Assembly: GCA_023014485.1 (NCBI GenBank)
Contig: JAJOZX010000945.1
Span: forward strand, 62,001 to 126,000
Origin: Bathynomus jamesi
Taxonomy: Eukaryota; Arthropoda; Malacostraca; Isopoda; Cirolanidae
DNA: 64,000 nt
Direction of reading: 5' to 3'
The notes under the pieces were generated by a model. It made no database searches, was not told the origin of the DNA, and was given only the letters and a program-made list of their open reading frames with translations. Made by a program: the position numbers and the translations under genes. Position 1 is the stretch's first letter. Each line of letters starts with the position of its first letter. Below are positions 21,687 to 31,149 of this stretch, in pieces.

Positions 21687-21689
<3 letters not shown>
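20767..21689 (-). mobile_element. DD41D mariner, fold-back derivative
   Basis: Both ends are CAGGGTGGGCGGAAAGTAGC with TA outside. The outer 308 bases (20,767-21,074) are repeated inverted at 21,383-21,689, so the 3' end of the transposon faces its own copy. The single-copy centre (21,075-21,382) holds the catalytic core. The 5' half of the original element is gone; a related copy at 24,475-25,320 retains it. Confidence 0.85.
20886..21382 (-). pseudogene. DD41D mariner transposase, C-terminal half
   Basis: The minus frame reads QNRFSVTVWFGMTSDQVVGP, then LIFMQDGAPPHFALVVREWL (second catalytic D) and ARSPDLTPCDFFLWGG (third D), with 41 residues between the last two. Near 21,045 a frame break leads to the C-terminal part, ending in QKLVERVGAHIEF in the related copy. 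The frame can be read further upstream to 21,446, but those residues come from the inverted copy of the 3' end and are not transposase. The N-terminal DNA-binding domain and the first catalytic D are absent. Not functional. Confidence 0.8.
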
Positions 21690-21740
<51 letters not shown>

Positions 21741-21744
<4 letters not shown>

Positions 21745-21896
21745 TAGGAGAAATCCAATGACAAGGAGGAATTGATTCTAATTTCATATTGTTATTATCT
21801 AGCCTGATGATGAGCGTATTGCTCGAAACGTTGCGCATTAAAGAAGACTTTTCATGGCATTTACATTCCTCCTTGTCATTGGATTTCTCCTAAATA
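21741..21896. mobile_element. Small inverted-repeat element with a hammerhead-like core
   Basis: 32-base inverted ends (TATTTAGGAGAAATCCAATG and onward) enclose about 90 bases. The centre reads CTGATGA, TGAGC, GTATT, GCTC, GAAAC (about 21,803-21,830), which fits the CUGANGA / stem II / GAAA core of hammerhead ribozymes. No matching stem I and cleavage triplet were found, so activity is not supported. Confidence 0.5.
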
Positions 21897-21928
21897 TTAA
21901 ATTGAAGCTTTGTAGAAGCAACCCGCAT

Positions 21929-22001
<73 letters not shown>

Positions 22002-22004
<3 letters not shown>

Positions 22005-23244
22005 GGGTTAGACAAAATAATATGAACACCCGCCGATTTCACCGGTTATCTTTACGGACTGCTCAGACACAAAGTAAACGGTCAAATGACTGGCAAACCT
22101 ATTTAAATGCGTAACAGAGAGTGTATACGTCATGTTATAACCCTCACGTTGTTTTTACAGATCTGAGTGAATTATGAATTAGCAGTTATGAAAGACCTGT
22201 CAGACTTCCAAAGAGGGCAAATTGTCGGAGCGCGGATGGCTGGTGCATCGGTGACGAAAACCGCTCAGATGTTCAATGTATCCAGAGGAACTGTCTCTAT
22301 GGTCATGTCTGCATACCAAAACCATGGAAAGACAAGCACCGACAAATGCAATAATGGACGCAAGAAGAAGCTGTGTGATCGAGACCGCCGGGTGCTAAAG
22401 CGCATTGTGACAAAGAACCATAAGACCACAGCTCCAAAAGTGACTGCAGAGCTTAACCAGCATCTTGCAAGCCCGGTATCGACCAGAACTGTACGTCGCG
22501 AGCTCCATGGAGCTGGATACCATGGGAGGACTGCAATTGCCAAACCCTTCCTTTCGCACATCAACATTGAGCGGCGCAGAAAATGGTGTAATGACCATAA
22601 GAATTGGTCAATGGACCGGTGGAAGAATGTAGTCTACTCCGACGAATCCTCCTTTACGCTATTTCCATGTTCCGGTCGAGTTTACGTCTGGAGACAGCCT
22701 AAAGATGCTTATGACCCCGACTGCCTGACCCCAACCGTTAAGCATGGAGGCGGATCTGTGATGGTTTGGGCAGCAATATCGCGGAATACTCTTGGCCCAG
22801 CTGTAGTACTGCATGGTAGGGTTAACCAGGTCCATCCCATGGTCCAAACGCTGTTTCCCAATGGCGGCGCCGTCTTCCAGGATGATAATGCACCAATCCA
22901 CACCGCTGGGGTCGTTAAAAACTGGTTTGAAGAGCATGTTAGTGAAGTAGAACGAACGCTTGGATTGGCCTCCACAATCCCGGATCTTAACATTATCGAG
23001 CATCTGTGGTGTCAGTTGGAGCAGCAGGTCAGAAGCCGATTCCCACCGCCGGCGTCTTTGGAGGAACTGGAGCAGGGTTTGCTCGAAGAATGGCTCAGGA
23101 TTCCTCTAGCCACTGTCCAAAAGCTGTATGAACCAATTCCCCGACGCATTGCAGCTGTTATTGCCGCTAAAGGAGGACCAACTCCATATTAAGAATAAAA
23201 ACCGCCATTTATCAAGGTGTTCATATTATTTTGTCTAACCCCTG
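22002..23244 (+). mobile_element. Complete DD37E Tc1-like transposon
   Basis: 29-base perfect inverted ends (starting CAGGGGTTAGACAAAATAAT) are flanked by TA on both sides inside a TA tract. The length is 1243 bases with one uninterrupted transposase gene. This is the best-preserved transposon in the window. Confidence 0.92.
22167..23192 (+). CDS. DD37E Tc1-like transposase, intact
   Basis: The open frame has 341 codons; the second ATG at 22,188 (MKDLSDFQRGQIVGARM) is the more likely start, giving 334 residues, the usual length for Tc1-like enzymes. Helix-turn-helix 1 spans about residues 20-60 (GASVTKTAQMFNVSRGTVSM), followed by a GRKKKL linker and a second HTH (TRTVRRELHGAGYHGR). The catalytic region has YSDESSF (first D), VKHGGGSVMVWAAI, QDDNAPIHTA (second D) and PDLNIIEHLW (E), with 37 residues between the second D and the E. 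The C-terminus IPRRIAAVIAAKGGPTPY is typical. In place of the usual WP.(Q)SPDLN it has GLASTIPDLN, so one catalytic-loop segment is altered. Confidence 0.92.
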   Translation: MNYELAVMKDLSDFQRGQIVGARMAGASVTKTAQMFNVSRGTVSMVMSAYQNHGKTSTDKCNNGRKKKLCDRDRRVLKRIVTKNHKTTAPKVTAELNQHLASPVSTRTVRRELHGAGYHGRTAIAKPFLSHINIERRRKWCNDHKNWSMDRWKNVVYSDESSFTLFPCSGRVYVWRQPKDAYDPDCLTPTVKHGGGSVMVWAAISRNTLGPAVVLHGRVNQVHPMVQTLFPNGGAVFQDDNAPIHTAGVVKNWFEEHVSEVERTLGLASTIPDLNIIEHLWCQLEQQVRSRFPPPASLEELEQGLLEEWLRIPLATVQKLYEPIPRRIAAVIAAKGGPTPY

Positions 23245-23248
23245 TATA

Positions 23249-23299
<51 letters not shown>

Positions 23300-23344
23300 T
23301 TATATATTTATACTGACTAAATATAATACATATGAATTAATACG

Positions 23345-23905
23345 AATCTTTTCTGTTCTACCCCAGCAACAATTTCTAGTGTAGTTTTACTTGCTGAATT
23401 CAACAATATATATTTTATTTTGGAGAAAGTATTTGTGCTTTAATTAGTTATGGTTATAATTATTAATTTTTTTCTCTCTTTTGTAGATATTGTTATGGAA
23501 GATAAATGGAATTTCATAAACATAGTTAAGGAAATAACGTTCTACCCCAGCCTTCTTTAGTTAACCTTATAAGGCTAACTAACGAAAATATCACGACCTA
23601 ACTTAACCAATCGTCAAGGGCGTACAGTTGATTTAGCTCAACAAAGGAACAAGAGACATTGGGGAACATCTAGAATTATGATAGATTCTTATTTATGTGA
23701 ATTTCTGTGGAGAAGACAAAAAGGAAAGGACATTTTTATTGAAATCTTAAATGCAATCTCTACTTTTAAATAAAATAAACGGACTATAACTCTTTTGTTA
23801 TTAATTTCTCCAAAATAAGATATATATTATTGAATTCAGCAAGTAAAACTACAGTAGAAAATAATATATAATTTCATTTTTTGTTACTTGGGTAGAACGG
23901 AAAAG
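23345..23905. repeat. Inverted repeat with ~90-base arms
   Basis: TAGTTTTACTTGCTGAATTC near 23,378 with its flanks recurs inverted near 23,835-23,850, and TTCTGTTCTACCCCAG near 23,350 pairs with the inverted copy near 23,890. The loop holds a copy of the core motif (AACGAAAATATCACGACC at 23,582). AT-rich remnants fill 23,910-24,240. No gene seen. Confidence 0.65.
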
Positions 23906-24474
23906 AGCCATTAAGACTTAATAATATATATGAATTAATAATTAAATATATGAATTAATAATTAATATATATGAATTATAATTAAATATATGAATTATAA
24001 TTAAATATATGAATTAATAATCAATATATATATATTAATACTTACATGAGATACTATTCCTAAACTCTTGAAGTTTGAACAAACTTAAAACCGTTTAAGC
24101 TTGATGTAAATGATTGTAAATGATGTAAATGAGTAAATGATTTGTCTCATTCACAAACAACATTATACAAGAAATCGAACAATTGAATCATCCTCTCAAA
24201 GATGGGTGGAGTTAATGTGGTGTGACTGCCGCCGCGTCCTCTAAAAATGAAGTGGGTAGAAAATGATTAGCTAATTAATTAATTGAAAATGTGAAAATCA
24301 TGCGACCTCTTTTTATGTACTAAATCGACAGATATTTTGCACAAAATCACTTCACATCTAAAGGAATAAAAGCAGCCATGTGGAGAGCATTTCCAACTAT
24401 TTTGAAATTTTAGCCCAAATTTTGGACCACCCTAATATATGTATGATATATATATATAATATATATATATATAT

Positions 24475-25320
24475 CAGGGTGGGCGGAAGTAGCTCCCTAT
24501 TTTGGATTGGTAAAAAAATACGTATATTATCCATTTATTTCAGAAGAAATAATATGAAAAGGTAGGCATACATGGTAGGTTTTCTCTAAAATTCAATGTG
24601 GGCTCCAACTCTTTCCACCAGCTTCTGGAGCCGCCCAGGAATGGCGTCCACTGACTTTAGCAGGAACTCCGGCGGGATGGAGGACATGACTTCCCGAATT
24701 CGGTCCTCCAGTCTTCCAATGTCCTCGGTTTGGTGCGGTAGACTTCTTCCTTTACCCACCCCCAAAGAAAGAAGTCGCACGGTGTCAAGTCGGGGCTCCT
24801 GGCTGGCCATTGATGTGGACCACGCACGCCAGTTCAGCTCCTTCTTCAGCACAGTTCGCCACTGAGTAGCGGGAGAGTCACTTTCCCGAGCTGCCTGGCG
24901 AGTTGACTTTCGTGGACTCCGTGCGAACATTCCTGAACTGCCTGCACCGTCTCCTGGGCCCTGGATGTCGAAGGGCGACCACATCTTCGAACATCTGCCA
25001 CAGACCCCGTGGTCATGAGCTTCGAGTGGCAGTTCTTGATTGTTTTCGGGTCCACTTGGGCACGTGGTCCGTGAATGGCCCGCCACCATCTTTGAACTCG
25101 AACGACAGATTGCCAAACTTCGTACCGTGCCGCCAACTGGGCACGCTCCTGCAGTGTTAAACGCTCAGCCATGTTACCCTTCAATCTGAAATGAAAAAAA
25201 AAAATGAACGTTACAATTGTACCACTTTAGAGAACACACCATAACAATATACAATACAATCACAATTTATACATAATTTATATGTAATTTAAATTAGGGA
25301 GCTACTTTCCGCCCACCCTG
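24475..25320 (-). mobile_element. DD41D mariner, internally deleted
   Basis: The ends are CAGGGTGGGCGGAAGTAGC (left) and, inverted, CAGGGTGGGCGGAAAGTAGC. It keeps the 5' end that the fold-back copy at 20,767 has lost and lacks the catalytic middle. Confidence 0.85.
24586..25172 (-). pseudogene. DD41D mariner transposase with the catalytic core deleted
   Basis: The N-terminal part starts at 25,172 (MAERLTLQERAQLAARYEVW), with a paired-like domain containing DPKTIKNCHSKLMTTGSVAD and RRCGRPSTSRAQETVQAVQE. Around 24,830 the sequence jumps to a part after the third catalytic D (DTVRLLSLGVGKGRSLPHQT, then QKLVERVGAHIEF). The first two catalytic D residues and the segment between are missing. Together with the fold-back copy it documents both halves of one family. 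Confidence 0.75.
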
Positions 25321-25596
25321 TATATAATATAATATATATATATATATATATATAAACTCCTGGCCAGAAAAATAGAATACTGTCTCAACTGCTTTCATGG
25401 CCTTGATAATATCTTTAAGTTACAGATATACCTTTATGAGCAATATTGAGTATCTGTGATGTCATTATGAAAAAAAGACAAGTCTGTGCGTTAGTTTTTG
25501 AAAAGAAAAATTAAAATATAGTAAACACCTTATTAAATATTGAAAAGTTAATGCATATGTCCCCTGAGGACAATATCCCCCGAATATATATAATAC

Positions 25597-25653
<57 letters not shown>

Positions 25654-25656
25654 AAC

Positions 25657-26400
25657 TCAGAATGGTCCCCTGAGAAACTTATATGTTAAACACAGACCGT
25701 GCATGGAACAAGGAACTCTTCTGGGAAAATTAAATCCACTATAGTCCGAATAAGTAATGGTAAATGACAAATACCATAGTTTTTCTTTTTCATGATGCTC
25801 ACGTCGGGCTAGCATCATGAAAAGAAAACTATGGTATTTGTCATTTACCATTACTTATTCGGACTATAGTGGATTTAATTTTCCCAGAAGAGTTCCTTGT
25901 TCCATGCACGGTCTGTGTTTAACATATAAGTTTCTCAGGGGACCATTCTGAGTTTGTGTATATTAACGGACGTGTTACGTGCCTTGAAAAGTGGACGCTC
26001 AATGTCCCGGTTGAGGTTTAAGTTTTGTTTTTTTGGCTAAAAATACAATAGTTACCCTTTTTCTTTGATTTATTCAATCCGACGTGAATGCAACGAGTCT
26101 TTTACTTATATAGAGGTTCTGAATGTAGTGGGACTAGGCTTGCTTTAAACCCTAGATCCATGTCCCAAGCTGGATCTTGTCTGCTTTGCAGATAGCTGGT
26201 GAGGGAAGCTATATTTATGGGACCTCTTTGCGAGAGACCCGTTGCCCACGTCGGGCTGCATCATGAAAAAAAAAAAACTATGGTATTTGTCATTTACCAT
26301 TACTTATTCGGACTATAGTGGATTTAATTTCCCAGAAGAGTTCCTTGTTCCATGCACGGTCTGTGTTTAACATATATATATATATATATATATATATACA
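25657..26400. repeat. Palindrome and further copy of a dispersed repeat
   Basis: 25,660-25,803 and 25,810-25,955 are inverted copies (GGTCCCCTGAGAAACTTATA at one end). At 25,975-26,370 lies a further copy in longer form, with GTGCCTTGAAAAGTGGACGC and TATGGTATTTGTCATTTACC; related copies are at 36,890-37,180 and 37,195-37,600. Confidence 0.8.
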
Positions 26401-27341
26401 TTTAACTGCAATGACCACGCAGTATATTAATGTATAGAAACGACGTAAGTATAGAGGAGCGTTCTGCACACGAGGAAGAGAAATAACGAACAAATGAAAA
26501 ATGAGGTGACCCTGGAATCGAACCCAGGATCTTCCGATTGCCGGTCAGATATGCTCTCCACTACACCACGGGCCTCGATCAGTCAGAAGTCGTAATTCTA
26601 ATACATAGGGCAGAAACCAATGCCCTGAGAGGGCACCCTCGCAAATCGTGAATATGTACATTTAACTGCAATGACCACGCAGTATATTAATGTATAGAAA
26701 CGACGTAAGTATAGAGGAGCGTTCTGCACACGAGGAAGAGAAATAACGAACAAATGAAAAATGAGGTGACCGCCCGGGAATCGAACCCAGGATCTTCCGA
26801 TTGCCGGTCAGATATGCTCTCCACTACACCACGGGCCTCGATCAGTCAGAAGTCGTAATTCTCATACATAGGGCAGAAACCAATGCCCTGAGAGGGCACC
26901 CTCGCAAATCGTGAATATGTACATTTAACTGCAATGACCACGCAGTATATTAATGTATAGAAACGACGTAAGTATAGAGGAGCGTTCTGCACACGAGGAA
27001 GAGAAATAACGAACTAATGAAAAATGAGGTGACAGCCCGGAATCGAACCCAGGATCTTCCGATTGCCGGTCAGATATGCTATCCACTACACCACGGGCCT
27101 CGATCAGTCAGAAGTCGTAATTCTCATACATAGGGCATAAACCAATGCCCTGAGAGGGCACCCTATGTATGAGAATTACGACTTCTGACTGATCGAGGCC
27201 CGTGGTGTAGTGGATAGCATATCTGACCGGCAATCGGAAGATCCTGGGTTCGATTCCCGGGCGGTCACCTCATTTTTCATTTGTTCGTTATTTCTCTTCC
27301 TCGTGTGCAGAACTCTCCTCTATACTTACGTCGTTTCTATA

Positions 27342-27345
<4 letters not shown>
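26396..27345. repeat. tRNA-derived SINE-like array B, tandem then inverted
   Basis: The array has the same tail as array A but a different tRNA-like head (minus heads at 26,508-26,577, 26,764-26,840 and 27,030-27,106; plus head at 27,196-27,270). The unit is about 260 bases. The head has A box GTGTAGTGGATAGC and B box GGTTCGATTCC; the anticodon stem TCTGA/TCGGA pairs fully, but loop CCGGCAA again lacks T33. The array turns at 27,133-27,175 (GAGAGGGCACCC) into an inverted copy. Confidence 0.8.
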
Positions 27346-27387
<42 letters not shown>

Positions 27388-27397
27388 TCGTAATACC

Positions 27398-27428
<31 letters not shown>

Positions 27429-27478
27429 CCCATTTAGGTTAGGTTAGGTTAGATAAACAGTTTGCGCTCAATATTAGA

Positions 27479-27950
27479 ATGATAGCAGCCTTGGCCGTTG
27501 TCCCACCTGACAATGTTATTGCAGCATTAGAAGAATTATATGAAATCGTGACCACAGACACTCATTCAGTAGTTGATTATTTTGAAGACACATACATTGG
27601 AAGACCACATCGTCGAGGACGTCGAAAACCAATGTTTGATATAGATATGTGGAATATGTATGATAGAGCAAAAGAGGGATTGCCAAAAACCAACAATTCT
27701 CTTGAAGGATGGCATAGAAGCTTTACGTCCAATGCTTCATGTGCTCACCCAAACATTTGGAAGTTTATTTCATTTATTCAACGCGAACAATCATTGCAAC
27801 AAGTTCATATTATTCAGAGAGCAGCAGGTCATGCTACACAACCCAGAAGAAAAAGACTGCAGCCAGGCTTTTGACGGTGATCCAAGGGTATGAAAATAGA
27901 GAAATTTTAGATTTTTTGCGCGGTATTGCATATAACCTAAGTTTTTAATG
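27479..27950 (+). pseudogene. MULE transposase, C-terminal remnant
   Basis: The frame (131 codons, 27,479-27,874) contains VVPPDNVIAALEELYEIV, FEDTYIGRPHRRGRRKPMFD, DMWNMYDRAKEGLPKTNNSL and EGWHRSF, then HPNIWKFISFIQREQSL. This is the C-terminal part of Mutator-like transposases found in animals ('TYIGR..RRGRR.P.F', 'LPRTNNS.EGWH'). The catalytic RNase-H part is missing. A further 25 codons in another frame (NREILDFLRGIAYNL) follow. It is preceded by a TTAGG-like run at 27,435-27,451 and followed by a GGATATTGTCCTC minisatellite. Confidence 0.7.
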
Positions 27951-28029
27951 TTTTTACATTTTAATCTAACAAGTGGTCAAAATTATCTTTCCCACTGTGA
28001 CAGTGACTTTAAATTGACTTCAAATTGTT

Positions 28030-28126
28030 CGCGGGCATATTGTCCTCGGGGGATATTGTCCTCAGAGGATATTGTCCTCTGGGGATATTGTCCTCGGAGG
28101 ATATTGTCCACGGGGGGATATTGTCC
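28030..28126. repeat. 18-base minisatellite GGATATTGTCCTC
   Basis: Six copies of a GGGGATATTGTCCTCAGA-like unit. One inverted unit (GAGGACAATATCCCCCG) lies at 25,569-25,585, so the pair may mark the subterminal regions of the MULE. Confidence 0.85.
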
Positions 28127-28441
28127 TAGAGGCCATAGCGACATACCAACATAATAGAATATGTTGTCAGGTGTTGCAAAAGAATGGAATATTTGTCACT
28201 ATATATCGCTATTTATAGTTATAACTCCAAGAAGGTTCTACATATTCTAAAATTTGATATATCGTAGGCATTATCTTCTCATTATTCGATAAATTAGCAC
28301 ACAGAGGTCTTTTCATCCTAATGACGTTACAGATACTAACTATTCCTCATAAAGGTGTTTTACTTAAAGGTATTATCTAGATCATGAGCTCATTTGAGAC
28401 AGTATTTTATTTTTTTGGTGCGGAGTTGTATATATATATAT

Positions 28442-31143
28442 TAGGGTGGTCCACAAAATGGAAGTATTTTAAATTCTTCCTCCCAGGGTTTCATTAGGTT
28501 CCTTTTCCCAAAACACTTCTCTGAGCAAATTTTGGGTTCAATCGGTTAATATTTAGAGGTGGCTCAACTACCCCCAGAAGTCCACATTCATGGCTTCTGG
28601 GTCCCCCCCATATATATGGGTATTATCCGCTTGTTGGCAGGGGTATCATGGCTGACCAGGCCACTCATTGTTGCCCAGCTAAGATTGTGGACTTGTTAGA
28701 ATCAGGAAACCTCTTTCGGTGCTCATCCACCACACTTAAGAGAAACTGGAGTTGATCTTCTCCTTTCGTCAGAGTTCCGCTGAAGGTCTGAATGAGAGCT
28801 ACTGCCCTTTCAGCATGATCATTAACTACTTTGATGTTTCCTATGATTCTTTTAGCTTGGAAGTTTTCATTCTCCTCCCAGGTGCTGGGGTCATCATCAA
28901 GAAAACTAATATTGATCGGTAGGGCCTTAAGAAGCTTTAATGAGTTCTTTGTGGCAAGATTTCTAATTTCAGTGTTGCTTTGCATTCCTTGAGTCTTCTT
29001 CTCTTTGAGAAGTCTAATGACCCCTCCTTTTCCCTCATACACTGGACCATGATTCCCTTGGTGTCTGGTGCAACAGTTTGATCGAAGAGAGCAAGGGCCA
29101 CCAACCAGCTCTTCTGATAAGTACCATAAGTGGTTTTCAAAATTCTTGAGAGCTGCTTTGGCCACTTTCTGGTCATGATAGTCCTTTAACTTTTGGATAA
29201 GATCCAGATCATTCTTCGGAGCCTGTGATGGAATAGGAGTAGTGATCCAGCTTTTTAAGTAGATTAGGACTCCAAAAAGGGTAAGGGTTTTCAGGTCCTT
29301 CTTCTCTCGAGGAGTCAGGGTGATTTGATTTCAAAAAAGCCACATTTTGATGGCATAGATAACTTTAGCCATCCACCTTGCATAGTGCGTGCCAGCAGGA
29401 CGTTTGAATTTCAATTTTTTCACCAAGAAAGATCAAAGAAAGTTCCAAAAACTTTATAGTCATCTCGAAAATTTCCAGTGGCCAGATGTTCTTTGGCAAA
29501 GGCAATTATTTCATTTCTGAAAGGAACAACTTGCTCCTTCATCTCATCATCATCCTGTGATGTAGAGAAGGTTTTTAAATCAATGTAGTCCCACATAGAT
29601 TGGAACCTTTTGAACAAAAGTGGCTCAGGGGCAGAAGATGAACCATGGACTGCTTCAAACACTCCTCCATACATGACTTCCATGCAATGATGCCTACAGG
29701 CAAAATAGAAGAGTGGTCGACCAAGTTTCTGTTCCAGAAGAACGCATGCTCCCCTGTTTGTTCCTGTATTTGATGCTGTAGTATCTGATAACATTCCGAT
29801 TATTGACTTATCTATTTTCCATTCGGAAAGAAGATTATACACTGCAGCTGATTGAGCTTCCCCTGTTCCACTTGGTAGTTTGGGAACACCAAGCAGTTTT
29901 GAATCACCTGATTCAACTGGAGAGACAAGGACTGGGAGTCTGTCTACCTTTTCATTCTTGGCAAGTAGATTAGGGATCAACTTCCCATCCCAGTGGACAA
30001 TCGAAATACTTGGACTAAAGCTAGCTTTAATGGCATGGGTTATTTGCCTTCGATGCCTCTCTCGGTGCCTTTTGATTGAAGAACGAGAGATGTTCACCTC
30101 TGAAAGATCTTGACCAAGGCTAGATGCAGTTTCAGCTAATACAAAGGTGGCCCTCCTGTCACTGATGCCAGTTCTGTCCAGAGCAGCAGCCAATTCAGGA
30201 GATATGATATTCTTTGCTGCCTTTTTCTTTGGTGGAGTTGGTCCGCTGGTAGATGGGGGATTAATAAGGTAATCTTCATCTTCTCTTTCTGACTCACATA
30301 AAGACTCAGAAGAAGAACTTCCCTGATCTAGCATAACTTCCTGTGAAGCAGCATATTTTTCTTCAGCTTTCCGCTTCCTATTTACCAATTTCATTTGCTT
30401 CTCAGCAGCTCTCTTTTCTGCCTTGTCAGTCACCATATCTGCAGAGACCATTGATCCCACTCGTCCCACTTTCCTTTGTTGGATCAAGAACTGCCGGTCT
30501 TCTTCATTTTTGATTAAGGTAAAGGCATCAGCATGGGCGACATCAAATAGGTTCTCCATTTCTTCCTGAAAGGTTTTCTCTTTTTCTAACTGAGAGTTGC
30601 TTTTCCTCCCAGCATTCTTCTTAATCGCTTTCCACTCCAAGCGTAGAGCCTGAGTTTTGTGAAGAATGTGGTCTTTCCTTTGAGTAGGGATTCGGGCTCT
30701 CTCCCAGAAGAGACGCAATTCTTCAAAAACAGCTTCTGAACTAGGTTTGATCTCCTTCTTCAAGACTTGATGATAGTGGAGGAACATGCGGAGGACCTGG
30801 CCATGGGAAGGCAGCTTGGCTCCAGTGATTGTTTCCTCTGACTTTTTCATTAAGTAAAATGTACGTTTATTTGACATTGCAAAACCCGTAAATTTAATAA
30901 ATCTATCTGAAAGAAAAATAATCATTAGTTAATGTATCTGTAAATAATGTTTCTTTTAATTATTCACTATATTAATAAAGGGCATAATGGTATACAAAAA
31001 ACAGCTTTGAGCCACCCCTAAACGTTATTCGATTTGCCTTAAATTTTACATGAAATAGTTTTTAGCTAAAAGGAACCAGATTATAGCCTGGGAGGAAAGA
31101 AAATTGAACTTCGATTTTTTACCCCATTCTGTGGACCACCCTA
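28442..31143 (-). mobile_element. TAGGGTG element, copy 3 (best preserved)
   Basis: The left end is TAGGGTGGTCCACAAAATGG and the right end, inverted, TAGGGTGGTCCACAGAATGG. Subterminal CTTCCTCCCAGG and CTTTCCTCCCAGG also match. TA tracts flank both sides. The length is 2702 bases with one long transposase gene on the minus strand. Confidence 0.8.
28665..30925 (-). pseudogene. DDE-like transposase of the TAGGGTG family, copy 3
   Basis: An open frame of 501 codons (30,925-29,420) is followed by the rest in broken frames to 28,665. Order of landmarks: N-terminal region with FWERARIPTQRKDHI and LFDVAHADAFTLIKNEEDRQ; lysine-rich KAEKRAAEKQMKL; an acidic serine-rich linker; ALDRTGISDRRATFVLAETA; ISRSSIKRHRERHRRQ; IVHWDGKLIPNL; LLSEWKIDKSIIGMLSDTTA with SNTGTNRGACVLLEQKL; YFACRHHCMEVMYGGVFEAV. 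After the first stop come HYARWMAKVIYAIKMW, FENHLWYLSEELVG and KVVNDHAERAVALIQTF. The probable catalytic residues are the D of HWDGK, the D of DTTA and a late E. About 700 residues if intact. Similar proteins are annotated as uncharacterised in many invertebrates; I cannot assign a superfamily. Confidence 0.7.
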
Positions 31144-31149
31144 ATATAT

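Larger units (their letters stand above)
15286..24434 (-). mobile_element. TAGGGTG element, copy 1, split by nested insertions
   Basis: The left end reads TAGGGTGGTCCAAAAAATA. The right end, inverted, reads TAGGGTGGTCCAAAATTTG, and both continue with related subterminal sequence (CCACATGACTGCT and CCACATGGCTGCT). The flanks are TA tracts. The transposase relic at 15,660-17,895 belongs to it. The interval also holds a second TAGGGTG element, a DD41D mariner, a small inverted element and an intact DD37E element, each sitting in a TA tract. The 9.1-kb span is therefore read as nested insertions into a roughly 3-4 kb element. Confidence 0.5.
25353..28432. mobile_element. Element with ~105-base inverted ends, holding nested repeats
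   Basis: The left end AAACTCCTGGCCAGAAAAAT, followed by AGAATACTGTCTCAA, matches the inverted right end (AACTCCGCACCAAAAAAATA, AAATACTGTCTCAA) and similarity continues for about 105 bases with about 75% identity. Both flanks are TA tracts, as for Tc1-type elements. Inside are a palindrome (25,657-25,965), tRNA-repeat array B and a MULE remnant. Confidence 0.55.

Noticed and set aside
22265..23003. Three minus-strand frames of 94-114 codons
   Set aside because: Shadows of the intact DD37E transposase on the plus strand.
27435..27451. Telomere-type TTAGG repeats
   Set aside because: Only about three units and no array. Other TTAGGTTA strings belong to the dispersed core motif.
28030..28126. 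CRISPR-like array
   Set aside because: The six units are contiguous and nearly identical with no unique spacers. It is a minisatellite in a eukaryotic setting.
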